From Sweltsa coloradensis (lineage: Eukaryota; Arthropoda; Insecta; Plecoptera; Chloroperlidae): a stretch of DNA of 64,000 nt. Each line of letters starts with the position of its first letter. Positions within the stretch are counted from its first letter, which is position 1. The stretch is from the NCBI GenBank assembly GCA_024449915.1, contig JAMZAV010000065.1, forward strand, positions 174,501 through 238,500. Reading direction: 5' to 3'. The position numbers and the translations under genes are program-made. Below, piece by piece: positions 38,622-48,812 of this stretch. The notes beneath the pieces are model-generated. The model searched no databases, had not been told where the DNA came from, and was given only the letters and a program-made list of their open reading frames with translations.

Positions 38622-38855
38622 ATGGCTGACCAACTCCCCCCTCCACCCCGCGCTGTTGACCCGTCATTGTATCGGGCATGCAAGAGTGAGCAGTCAGATC
38701 CGCCGCAGGGTGGCCTGCATGGTGCAGCCCAGAGGTTAGGGGTGCAGGATAGGGTGGTCGAGAATTTCAAGGGCTGGTGGCTAGTAATAGTCTGGATCAG
38801 TGCATTGCGCACGCAAGTAAATAAAGAATTATACGATGCATTCACACAGGAATAA
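38622..38855 (+). CDS. small open frame in a GC-richer patch, unidentified
   Basis: A 77-codon ATG-to-stop frame beginning MADQLPPPPRAVDPSLYRAC, with a G after the ATG but no other start evidence. The frame is GC-rich against an AT-rich background. The minus strand is also open over the whole area (38456-38881, 141 codons), so composition may be the cause. No known domain. It could be an exon, a transposon relic or chance. Confidence 0.15.
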   Translation: MADQLPPPPRAVDPSLYRACKSEQSDPPQGGLHGAAQRLGVQDRVVENFKGWWLVIVWISALRTQVNKELYDAFTQE

Positions 38856-39034
38856 CTATTGCACCTAGATTCGTGATACATGGTGTATGCATGTCCGTTG
38901 ACATTTCAGTTGACTATCACTTAATTATTAGTGTTCGTATAAATCATGATAAATCAAGATAAATAGAGATCATATGTTGATGTTGAAATGTTGATAATAT
39001 TATGTAGCCATATGTATGTTATAAATAAATAAAT

Positions 39035-39990
39035 AAATAAATAAATACATTTTTATTTAGAGTCTACCCACTCAGTTATATAACTGATTTTCAGTGGGGG
39101 ACTTTAAATCAAAGCGATCAAGCCAACCCTGCAGGCCCCGACGCAATCGACGAGTGAGCGATAACCAACCAAAGATTGATATTTTTAATAGGAAATATAG
39201 CAATCAGTGGTATGGACAGTGCGAACACCCGCGAATCAACGCCAGAATCAACAAGGCCGATTCAGAATTTCTACTGATATCACACACAACTCTGTGTTTA
39301 ACAACAATGAGAACACAAACTTTATATCTTTAAAAGGAAAAACCTTCAACGTCATGCCTTCAGTATGGATGGTAATCTATATTTACAATTCCTGTGCAGT
39401 TTTGAGAGTCGAGACGCTGGTTCGAAAATACACCTCTCCCCTGCCCAGCCAACAAACCCCCGATATTTCTTTACGTAGCGCTGATTCAATAGAGCGAGGT
39501 ATGAATGGAGGTAGGCATGATAATATCGAAGAATGATCCAAAACGAACTCAAACTCTCCCTTTACACTGAAGTCGAACCCATTATCCGTACAATGATAGT
39601 GATGTAACTCTCTTCTTCGAAGCATCAACTCTGCCAGAGTTTAATACACAAACAATCACAACAACGTTCACATAGCGTAATGCAGTACAAGTTAAAAATT
39701 GTTATCGTCATCGTTTTATAGTTGAAACGTTGAAACGTTACCGTTTTACAAAATGTAGTTGTTCTGAATCGGCCTTGTTGATTCTGGCGTTGATTCGCGG
39801 TGTTCGCACTGTCCATACCACTGATTGCTATATTCCTATTAAAATATCGATCTTGGTTGGTTATCGCTCATTCGTCGATGCGTCGGGGCCTACAGGGTTG
39901 CGCTTGGTCGCTTGATTAAAGTCCCACTGAAAATCAGTTATTACTGGTGGGCAGACTCTAAAAAAATTGATTTATTATTTATTTAAAGCA
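39035..39990. repeat. inverted pair of R2 repeats, arms about 215-230 bp
   Basis: The left arm (39035-39266) holds TTTTCAGTGGGGGAC, GCAATCGACGAGTGAGCG and AAGGCCGATTCAGAA in that order. The right arm (39758-39990) holds the same blocks as reverse complements. About 490 bp of other sequence separates them. It could be one foldback or long-TIR element, or two opposite retroposon insertions. The A/T-type tails at both outer ends fit the latter equally well. Confidence 0.65.
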
Positions 39991-40824
39991 TATTTACACA
40001 TCTAATTCTACACAGAGAATTATAACGCATTTGGCTAATGTGGCAATAACATTCCTTGCGACTTAGAAGATGGCAAAGTTATTTCTAACAAACAACATTA
40101 AATTATTTACAAATTTGAAATATGTAGTAATAACAGCTTGTTCTGCTGCCACATGTGCAATTGTTTGAAAATTCCGCGTGTAGTGGACGACAACAAACAT
40201 TGCTTCCCCACAGGTTGAGCATATGAAAATACCAGGTTGCTGCTCAAGATCGTGATAGTTTTGCAAATGACTGCTTTAAAAAAGACACATGTTTCCAAGA
40301 CACGTGAATTTGTGTCGGAGGGTGGGGCTTGGCTTGTGTTGTAGTAAGATCTTAAAATTAAAACCATATCCACACTACTTGGCAGAAAGCAAGCCTCAAT
40401 AATACTACACGACTCATTGGATTCTGATATATTCCAGCCCATATGAGTTGAGAGCACATTTTCATTCTCACCCGTGGCCAAAGTTCTCAATTAGCCATGT
40501 AGGTCTACCATGAACTTCAAGTCCATCAAGAGATCTGCTCCCTTACACCAACAACTAGGCTTACTTCTAGGAGGGTGGAGTGCGTCCTACCGACAGTTGC
40601 GAGGTGAACCTGATACGCGCACTTGATGCGCCGCACAGATATCTCTGTGAATAGTTCGGTCACGGCTTGTTAGATGGGATGCTGCAACAATGCCCGCGCC
40701 GTCTGTCATACCACTAGGCCGTCACAACAGAAGGCACTCTTGCAACAGGGCAGGGTATCGATGCCAGGAGTGCACCTGTCCGCAATATCTTGGAGCATAA
40801 CGCGTCCGTGATTTAGCCTACATA
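39991..40824. other. unannotated sequence with possible tRNA-like fragments
   Basis: Minus-strand open frames at 40063-40490 have no recognisable domain. Around 40710-40790 the minus strand contains GGCCTAGTGGTATGACAG (A-box-like) and GGCATCGATACC (B-box-like), but in the wrong order for one tRNA. Confidence 0.25.
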
Positions 40825-40912
40825 TACCCTTTTTGACAACCATGGTCAATATCTCAGATATTTAAGCGGAAGCCTTACCCTTTTTGACAACCATGGTCAA
40901 TATCTCAGATAT
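40825..40912 (+). repeat. two-copy 51-bp tandem duplication
   Basis: TACCCTTTTTGACAACCATG and the following GTCAATATCTCAGATAT are present from 40825 and again from 40876 without a change in that block. Confidence 0.9.
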
Positions 40913-40924
40913 GTTATATTTAAT

Positions 40925-41257
40925 CATTGCAGTTAATTGTTTATCTTTTAACGTATTTGTACTCTATTAACATCTTATACAGCATTCATATGTATTGTAA
41001 GAAAATTATACTATAACTGATAGTAGCAACATCGTTTAGAAGTCAACTAAAAGCATTTGCAAGGATGCGGGTGGCGTGTATTGAGATGTCGTTGTTGTCA
41101 ATTATTTATCTTTAAACGTATTTTCACTACACATTTACTACGCATTTTATACAGCATTCATATTTAGTGTAACAATATTATATAACTGATAGTAGCAACG
41201 TATTTAAAAGTCAATAAAAAACCTTTGCAAGGATGCAGGTGGCGTGTATTGAGAGCA
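40925..41257 (+). repeat. two-copy 168-bp tandem duplication, diverged
   Basis: TTTATCTTTTAACGTATTT, CATACAGCATTCATAT-like sequence, AACTGATAGTAGCAAC and AAGGATGCGGGTGGCGTG recur in the same order. The last block starts at 41061 and at 41229. Confidence 0.85.
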
Positions 41258-41343
41258 TGCAAATGTAAAATGGTATATATTATGTTTATAAGGGATACAT
41301 GTAAGGGGATACATGTTTCTTTAGGAACTGATTGATTGGATTT

Positions 41344-41365
41344 ATGCACTTTGGCTAATTGAGAC
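41344..41365 (-). mobile_element. SINE-tail-like fragment
   Basis: GCACTTTGGCTAATTGAGAC matches the minus-strand tail seen at 13804-13838 and, inverted, at 26285-26320. Confidence 0.35.
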
Positions 41366-41603
41366 GAAGGGAGGGACGTAAGGGTGACGCGGGGGGACAA
41401 AGGGTGGACAGCCTGTGCTGGTCAGAACCAGCCACAAGCGTATGGAGGGCAGGGGTTCCCCAACGTCGTGTCGTACTCCGTTTGTGTCTCATCCGTCCGT
41501 GTTGTCATTGTCGTCGCGTCGGGGAGGTAGTCAAACGGGAAGGGAAAGTTCCACGACGACGACCCAGAGCTCGCCATTAGTTTCAGGGAGAAAACTCCCA
41601 TCC
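41366..41603 (+). repeat. repeat family R3, copy 1 (diverged)
   Basis: Shares TGCTGGTCAGAACCAGCCAC with 50421 and, with one change, 63203. It also shares a distal CTCGCCATTAGTTTCAGGGAG block ending in inverted GGGAG..CTCCC arms with 63287-63320. Function unknown. Confidence 0.5.
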
Positions 41604-41748
41604 TAATCACGGGCAAAACACAAGAAGGTTGCAGTTGGAATTTGATGGCATGCCTATCTTTAACAAGGATGAACACACACACAACAAGATTGTTTTTGGA
41701 GACACTGGGGCAGGGAAGACAGGGAAAGACCAGTGTCCTGAAACGTGA
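41581..41748 (+). CDS. possible exon with Walker A-like sequence
   Basis: Frame from an acceptor-like TTAGTTTCAG, 55 codons to TGA. The C-terminal half reads LEFDGMPIFNKDEH then NKIVFGDTGAGKTGKDQ. GDTGAGKT fits the P-loop pattern GxxxxGKT. The first codons lie inside repeat R3, no donor is obvious and no other ATPase motif is seen, so chance is likely. Confidence 0.1.
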   Translation, partial: FQGENSHPNHGQNTRRLQLEFDGMPIFNKDEHTHNKIVFGDTGAGKTGKDQCPET

Positions 41749-41759
41749 AACTTTCGTAA

Positions 41760-41777
41760 ACCCGGCACCACCACCAA
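41760..41777 (+). repeat. tRNA-Ala 3'-CCA-like motif, copy 5 (one change)
   Basis: ACCCGGCACCACCACCAAA, with one T to A change relative to the others. Confidence 0.5.
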
Positions 41778-42443
41778 AGGTCAGAACTGAAGAACTGAAC
41801 AGAACTGAATTCTGGAACATACGTGGTATAAAAACGGTAAACTTCGCTCCCTATTTCAGTTGTTACCGTACTCACGCTTGTTACAGTTAGGAAGACATCT
41901 GACCTATAGGCCTACTCATTATTTATATATTATTGTGTCGTCGGCTGCGCATTCAAGATCTACATATTATCGTTAGCATTTAGGTATAGGTAAGCAAAAA
42001 AATTTGGTATTTTGAGTATTGTTTGGTAGTTCAACGCAAAAACAACAAAACATTTGTTTTTCGACGTTTTTTAGCCTCAAGTCTTCTATAGCTGTACGTA
42101 TAAAATTAATTACTTAAATTTGGTTTAGATCTGTTACTACCATCTGGTCTGTGATTGGTGACAGATTAGCAAACAAACAAACATTATTTTTATTCAAATG
42201 GAGGCCTCGCTTTACCTCGTTAACTCGTAATTCAATTCGATTAAGAATGTTCATCTACAGAATAGACATGAAATTCGCATTAACGTTCCATGTCCAAGCA
42301 AGTAATATTATAATATAATCAATAAAAGTCAATTTGCTTGGTAGAACACGAAAGAATTAAATTTCCCGACCAAACCAAATGTATTATCCATTTGAAGGGG
42401 ATCCAATAATAAATTACATCGTTGAAGGTTAGGTGTGTAAAAG
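41778..42443. other. AT-rich sequence, nothing recognised
   Basis: No supported feature. Confidence 0.35.
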
Positions 42444-42451
42444 TGACGTCA
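42444..42451 (+). promoter_or_regulatory. consensus CRE site
   Basis: TGACGTCA, the full palindromic CREB/ATF site, lies about 350 bp upstream of an E-box cluster. Single 8-mers are weak evidence. Confidence 0.25.
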
Positions 42452-42801
42452 CAAGTAGTGTTTGCTGAATCCCGCGTTAACGAGGCGTGACGAGTCAAAC
42501 AGTTGGTGCAGCGAGAGCTAGAAACCCTTTCAGTTGATGCAGGCTGCCCCCCGTGCGTCCGTGCGGTGGATACACACTTTATCAACGCCATTGAAGGATT
42601 CCCCATTCCCCAATTATCGGCAATAATCCGACTGGTATTTGTAATGATATTTCAGAGCACTGACGCTGTTCATTCGAGTGAATCCCGTTTCGTTTGTAAT
42701 GTAATCTGCGGCCTTTTGCAACAATATGCAATGATACCGGTAGAAGAGTAGGGGGAGGGGGAGGTTTACAACTGAATGAGTTTCCCCCCCCCCACACACG
42801 C

Positions 42802-42848
42802 CAGGTGCGTACACGAGCCACGTGACTTGACACGTGACTTCTCACCTG
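42802..42848 (+). promoter_or_regulatory. E-box cluster
   Basis: CAGGTG at 42802, CACGTGAC at 42819 and 42831 (12-bp spacing) and CACCTG at 42843, in a GC-rich stretch. The CACGTGAC form resembles sites for bHLH-zip factors of the USF/TFE class. Confidence 0.35.
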
Positions 42849-43754
42849 ACACGCGTGGCCGGGTCGAGGGAAGATACGACGAGACAGGTGTTAATTGAGA
42901 ACCCTTGCGTGGGTTTAACACGAAGGTTACATTGTTGGGTATGAGGCTAATTGAGATGATGATAAATACATTTGTAATCGAACATCAACAGAATGTGACC
43001 CAGGACAAGTTCTGCAATATACTTCGATTAAGTAAAGGCATATATCTTTGGATTCCTAGGTTGTATTCCCACGTATAGAATTAATCAATTTAATTCATAG
43101 AATATTAATTAATCTATTAGTTGTAACTATAATTTCATTATAACATTTAACTGCATTTGTTTACTGCTTTTGAAAATTATTGGAGTGCGAGTATACGTTT
43201 TAATTGATTGGTTGCAGCTAGCTAGGGTCAATATTTTGTGTGGATAACATTTTAATATATAATTTTGTATGCCATATATTTACCCCAGAATATATTTTAA
43301 ATGTTATGAAAGTGACATATATATTTCAATTTAAAAATCACATTTACTCGCCTCATATCTACTACTTGTCTTTTTCTTTAAATATGTTGTAATTCACTAT
43401 ATCATACGTAACTGAATGAGTCAGTTCAACATTATATACACCTGTGTGCATAAATAAATTTAAATCAGTGCTCATACTATTCGGATATTGACTTTTGTGT
43501 ATACTGTACCATTCCCAGCATCCACCATAGTCATTTGACTTCTGAACCCACCCCACACCCCCAACTCACATGCCAGTCTTTACAGACACTTGTGGTTCTT
43601 GAACCCATGCCTGCATTCTCAAGCGTATTATGCACATTCGATTTACAAGAGTGAATATGCACTCTGTAGATCATATAGTTCCAAGGAGTGTGGTGGGCTA
43701 TGTTATGTATAATAATTTATGTTTAGTAGCTTTCCGTATTAAATCTTTAATCTA
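42849..43754. other. AT-rich sequence, nothing recognised
   Basis: No supported feature. Confidence 0.35.
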
Positions 43755-43812
43755 GAACCAGGCTCAAGCAGCATGGGCTCGGGGGTCGTGAGATCGAACC
43801 TCACTCACATTT
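43755..43812 (+). mobile_element. decayed tRNA-like SINE head
   Basis: AGCATGGGCTCGGGGGTC is followed by GTGAGATCGAACCTCAC, a T-arm-like stem (GTGAG/CTCAC) around a B-box remnant. No tail is identified. Confidence 0.3.
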
Positions 43813-43882
43813 TGTAATCAACGCGTCTGTATACACATAAACAATACACTAGTCGTTTTGAACCTACTGCATAAATATTACA

Positions 43883-44036
43883 GGTCTGGGCAAATACATC
43901 GATATTTCGATACGATATCTTTATGTAGGAATATTTTTGATATCGATATTAAAAAAATATTCGAATACAAAAAAATAAGAATTCAATATTAATATCGAAA
44001 TATCGATATTTAGAAAAGTCAACAAAATAATTCAAA
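43883..44036 (+). mobile_element. possible hAT-like terminal fragment
   Basis: CAGGTCTGGGCAAATACATC followed by many CGATAT/ATATCG repeats resembles the ends of some hAT MITEs. No matching right end is found, and it stops at motif copy 6. Confidence 0.22.
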
Positions 44037-44056
44037 ATTTTGGTGGAGGTGCCGGG
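44037..44056 (-). repeat. tRNA-Ala 3'-CCA-like motif, copy 6
   Basis: On the minus strand ACCCGGCACCTCCACCAAAA. It sits at the inner edge of the hAT-like fragment. Confidence 0.6.
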
Positions 44057-44830
44057 TCATTTAACACGAATTAGAACGTATTGTTTTAGCGATACCCAAT
44101 CAACCATTTGAAGCCGCACATTTTTAATAGCAGGCCTATGCTTTAGTTTTGATACAATAGTTTTGGTATTTTATTTTATTTGTTAAATTTAGAATTTTGT
44201 TTGCACAAATATAAAATTTCGATGTATCGATAGCGATATTAAAATGTGTGTTTGATATTATTAATGGAATATGTCAATTCACATTCCTTATTAAATTTAA
44301 CACGATTCCCGTTTCTGGATGACTACATGAGACTTGATAACTAATAATATACACAAAGAGCAATACTATTTGGATAGTTGCAAGATCTTTAAACGATGTG
44401 CCATTATACACAGCTATCAGTGATACCCTACGGTTTATTTACAAACATTGTTCAAAAAATGTTTTTCTTTCTTTCTAAAAGCTTTCTCAAGAGACGGGGA
44501 CGGAAGGGCACAACTAAACTGCCTAGCCCCCTCTCAGTTGAGCAAACAATCTCAGAGTAGGCCTATAGGTTATATGTAGAGGTAGAAGACCTCTGAATTT
44601 TAAAATTGTTGATTTGACTCTATACACATAGAGTATTGTCATTCGGTTTACTACCTTTCCATATAGAATAAATAACAGGAGTTTTCAAGAATATATTAGT
44701 ACATATTATATACAAAAGCATGCATATAGTATATTTATTATGTCGTGGGAACCGCCAAAAAAAGTATTCAAATGTCAGTTAATGACCTATAGTGGGTGCT
44801 AGTGCAGGTACATTAATAACGCACGAATTC
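44057..44830. other. AT-rich sequence, nothing recognised
   Basis: A CGATGTATCGATAGCGATATT stretch near 44220 may be a further piece of the CGATAT-rich element. Nothing else. Confidence 0.3.
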
Positions 44831-45541
44831 CACGTGGCATCTGAATTCTGCACACAATAAGCCTTATCACACACACCAAGTCATGTGGCATCTGAATTCC
44901 GCAAACAATAAGCCTCATACACACACACAAAGTCATGTGGCATCTGAATTCTGCACACAATAAGCCTCATCACACACACCAAGTCATGTGGCATCTGAAT
45001 TCCGCACACAATAAGCCTCATCACACACACCAAGTCATGTGGCATCTGAATTCTGCACACAATAAGCCTCATCACACACACCAAGTCATGTGGTATCTGA
45101 ATTCTGCACACAATAAGCCTTATCACACACACCAAGTCATGTGGTATCTGAATTCTGCACACAATAAGCCTCATCACACACACCAAGTCATGTGGTATCT
45201 GAATTCTGCACACAATGAGCCTCATCACACACACCAAGTCATGTGGTATCTGAATTCTGCACACAATAAGCCTCATCACACACACCAAGTCATGTGGCAT
45301 CTGAATTCTGCACACAATAAGCCTTATCACACACACCAAGTCATGTGGCATCTGAATTCTGCACACAATAAGCCTCATCACACACACCAAGTCATGTGGT
45401 ATCTGAATTCTGCACACAATAAGCCTCATCACACACACCAAGTCATGTGGCATCTGAATTCTGCACACAATAAGCCTCATCACACACACCAAGTCATGTG
45501 GTATCTGAATTCTGCACACAATAAGCCTTATCACACACACA
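44831..45541 (+). repeat. 51-bp tandem array, 14 copies
   Basis: A unit built from AAGTCATGTGGCATCTGAA, TTCTGCACACAATAAGCC and TCATCACACACACC repeats 14 times. Because 51 is 17 codons, both strands stay open (minus 44881-45540, 219 codons; plus 44935-45591, 218 codons). Among the inner copies nearly all differences are C/T or G/A transitions. The open frames are best explained by the period, not by coding. Confidence 0.95.
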
Positions 45542-45639
45542 GTGTGTATAAAATTGGAGCAAAACGATCAATCCTGACCAATGTCAATTGACGGTCGAGC
45601 CACAAGATTTTGTTATATACATTATTAGGTATACTCCTG

Positions 45640-45710
45640 CAAGCGGAAGATACAGGTTCAATGCCCGATTGAGCTCGCTATTTTTAATTTATGGATTGAA
45701 TAAATAAATA
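45640..45710 (+). mobile_element. SINE 3' fragment
   Basis: CAGGTTCAATGCCCGATTG (B-box-like) is followed by TTTTTAATTTATGGATTG and ATAAATAAATA, matching the SINE tail type. Confidence 0.45.
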
Positions 45711-45954
45711 TTATGTTAATGTTTGTCATCCACATGTGTAACCACACGTTGAACCTGTATTGATTTGACTGGCTCATTATAGTATGCTTCGAAGTCAATG
45801 GCTTGGACTTAAGCTTCAACCGCATTTACTGTATTAGTGTTTACAAAATATTTGACAAAGATAAATATATATCTAATATTATGATGACCAATCAGTACTT
45901 GGTGAAGTAATACAAGGGTAATATATAATTGATGATGTAAGTGGCTTATAATTT

Positions 45955-46005
45955 GCAGGCGTAACTTTGGTTTAAGAGGTCACATGATCGATTCCGGACC
46001 ATGAC
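45955..46005 (+). mobile_element. decayed SINE or tRNA-like fragment
   Basis: GGTTTAAGAGGTCACATGATCGATTCCGGA resembles a D-arm to T-arm series with much decay; the best part is GATCGATTCCGG. Confidence 0.25.
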
Positions 46006-46235
46006 AACCCTAAATTGACTCTGAAATGACAGCCCTGAATTGAATTGACCGAGGTATCTCCATCCATAAAGCGATCATAGGATTTTTTCTCGATTTGGTT
46101 ACAAAAGTTATAAAAAGTAATGGCATTATAAATAATGTTTGGTGGTCAGTTCAAAGGCAACAGATATTCGTTGCAGTACTGTTCCATCCATGCAGATGTA
46201 TAATGCAACTACAATTCAGAGATTAAAATGTACCC

Positions 46236-46305
46236 GTCCTGACGGTCTTGGTTAAGACGCTCACCTGGAATGTGGGAGACTCGGGTTCAAGTCCCGGTCG
46301 GGGCG
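46236..46305 (+). tRNA. tRNA-like cloverleaf, probably a SINE head or pseudogene
   Basis: A full cloverleaf can be drawn: acceptor GTCCTGA/TCGGGGC, a D-stem with GTC/GAC, anticodon stem CTCAC/GTGGG with loop CTGGAAT (anticodon GGA), and T-stem TCGGG/CCCGG with loop TTCAAGT. GGA would decode Ser, yet the variable loop is only about 4 nt, whereas tRNA-Ser has a long variable arm. A T6 tract follows at 46309 and then the shared SINE tail (TTTTTTAATTTCT). A SINE head is therefore more likely than a working tRNA gene. Confidence 0.45.
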
Positions 46306-46844
46306 GACTTTTTTAATTTCTAAACTGTAGTAAATAAAAACGATCATAGGATTGTAATAATAATTTTAATCTTTGGAGTTTCTTCCAAAAGTGATAATGC
46401 AAATGTTTATCAAAAAAGACTGCAGAGGAAAATATTACCCCTAAAGTGGCATTCCCTGTGTGTATTGCACATAGAGAGTTACAATACATATTCATAACAT
46501 TATATATAGTACATTAACATAACAGTACATTAACTGAACACGTTATATAATCCAAAATATACGTTAATGTCAGTCTTTCGTTTTATAAATATGTCTAGAC
46601 CTCCCTGATGAAATGCCAATTAAATAGAAATGTATGGTTGCATACATTTGTCAAATCTCGTCGAAAGAGCTTTTTAACCATAAAATAATATATCCACACA
46701 TTTGATTAGGTTTTGATTGATTGACTGCAGTGATCACAACCCTGTTTCGTCATTAAACAGTGACACGAACTCGGTTTGTCATCTGCGAGCCGCGTAGCAC
46801 GACGAATATTGATGTTTCCTGACACGTCGTATCGCGTGTCGCAT
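46306..46844. other. SINE tail then AT-rich sequence
   Basis: The tail runs to about 46345. Nothing else is recognised. Confidence 0.3.
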
Positions 46845-46873
46845 CACAAGTGACAAGGCTAATGTCACTTGTG
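46845..46873. repeat. 10-bp perfect inverted repeat
   Basis: CACAAGTGAC, a 9-nt spacer, then GTCACTTGTG. It lies in a GC-richer patch (46750-47110) with no other recognised feature. Confidence 0.6.
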
Positions 46874-48780
46874 CATGTACGGGACGAATATTGCCTAGCA
46901 ATGTTTGTATTATGGGATATTAAATTATTAGCGAAATCCCCAAAGGGCAAATCATTATTATTGTGGAATCATGTGTCCGGTAAGGACGACAGACCGGCAC
47001 GGTGGGTGTGAGCTTGTGGCAAATACTTGCACAATTCATGCGGACCGTGTAAAGGGACCGATAGGCTCCTAGTTGCGTCTATTTACCCGGCACGGACAGT
47101 TATGAATTGACCTGTGAGGGAATACACACCTACTATCAAATGGATGTTGCGCAAATTGTATACATTATTCATATTGGTAATTAATTATTACTGTTAGCGT
47201 CAATCAATCAACATACATGGTGATGCACATGGGTAACTAATTAAAAATACCTTTTAATTAGATTAACAAACAGGCTGTGTAATGTGTTGGACCGTCATGA
47301 ATAGTTAAATAATGGTCGCAGATACGAGAGTAAATATTTCACACTGGACGAGTTTATTGACGTTCACGGCTGCATCGTCATTATTGTGACGTGATTTTTA
47401 GCGTTTGTTCGCTTGGGTATTACTTCAGGGAGGCGAAAATAACAAACTTTCACTTTTAATGTGTGCAACTGGTGGTGCTCGGCGAGAGTGCTGAAAATGA
47501 TAATCATTAATTTTTGTTTTACACTTTTGATCGTGACAATTATACTTTACAAACGAAAGTAGATAAATGTGATCCGCCATTGTTTGATATTATGTGTCAT
47601 ATTTAAAAAAAACAATCGTTATAAAATTATTTTTTATGTAAAACTTGAAATCACTCACATTTACTCTTATTGCTAGATAAAACTTGTTATAAGTACAATA
47701 TTTACAAGAAACTTTAAACTTGTATTTGACGCGTATTGACTAACGTTGTTTTATTTAGATTTTCACAGACGTTCTTGTAGCTTAAAAATAAAATATGGTA
47801 TCAGATCACGTTTATACGTCACACATTTAAATCCTTATAATGGATATCATGCAAATCATGCTACACTGCACATTTGCGGAATAACTGTTACCAACTGTTG
47901 TGTTTGTAATTTCACAGTCACACACAAGATTAGTGTCCAGGTTAATGACACGGAACCAACCTATGTATACTCTAACCATCTTAACATGATGTCCAACAAT
48001 TCCAACAAATGCATGACTGTCTATAGGCTAGTTCAATGCAAAACGTCAACGAAGTCATACCCAATACCCATATGCTCAATACCCATCTACCACCGCCAAC
48101 TGTATCTGTCTGAAAGTCTACCATGCCTATTTTGAAGTAGGTACACATCAAAATATTAAAACATAAGTAAACATCTTCTCTGGTCAAGACTTAACAAATT
48201 AAGAGGGCTCACGTGCAAAATGCTAACTGTGATAATGTTATCAAGTGGGTCAAATATAATACTTATGGAACATCATAATATCATCATCATCATCGTCATT
48301 ATCATCATTCTAAACTGCTATATTTAATTTCATTATATTATATTACATAATCAATATACTCACGAATAATGTACAAATTTAAGAATGAAGTATTAACAAA
48401 GGTATACGTACAAATAGTGTTGTTTTATATGGATATTGCGATCTCGTGCGATGCAACATAAACACAGTGTGTGGTTTCATGTTACTTTCTCAAACTCACT
48501 GGTAATTAAAATGTGATCAACATTTAATTAAATCACACACGGTTTATTGTAAAAGCCTGTGTTTACAAAGGTTAGACGACGCCATGACGCACCCCCGGCC
48601 AGTGACTTTCTAGACAGCACTGAATCCACAACCCATTCAGTAAAAACATCACACTGGTTGCGTTACGTTAATCGAAATAAGCCCTGGACATAAAAACCAT
48701 TAAGTATCTATGAAATAATTTATGAAGCAAGCCCATTCGCAATACTCCGTCACAATGCACCGGTCAAGACCTGGCAGTAT
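46874..48780. other. unannotated sequence with one longer open frame
   Basis: The plus frame 47746-48135 (129 codons) has no known domain or coding-like bias and is of chance length. A CAT/ATC-rich run lies at about 48270-48310. Confidence 0.3.
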
Positions 48781-48812
48781 TGGGCGGGGGAGGGGGTGGG
48801 GGGAGGGGGAGT
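48781..48812 (+). other. G-rich tract with G-quadruplex potential
   Basis: GGGCGGGGGAGGGGGTGGGG continues with further G-runs, giving more than four runs of three or more G within about 32 nt. Confidence 0.6.

Noticed and set aside
40710..40790. A tRNA gene on the minus strand
   Set aside because: A-box-like and B-box-like pieces are in reverse order and cannot form one cloverleaf.
44881..45591. Two long overlapping frames of about 218 codons on opposite strands as a gene
   Set aside because: Explained by the 51-bp (17-codon) period of the array; there is no promoter, conserved domain or non-repeat coding part.
47746..48135. 129-codon plus-strand frame as a gene
   Set aside because: The translation shows no family-like motif, and the surrounding base use does not change at its borders.
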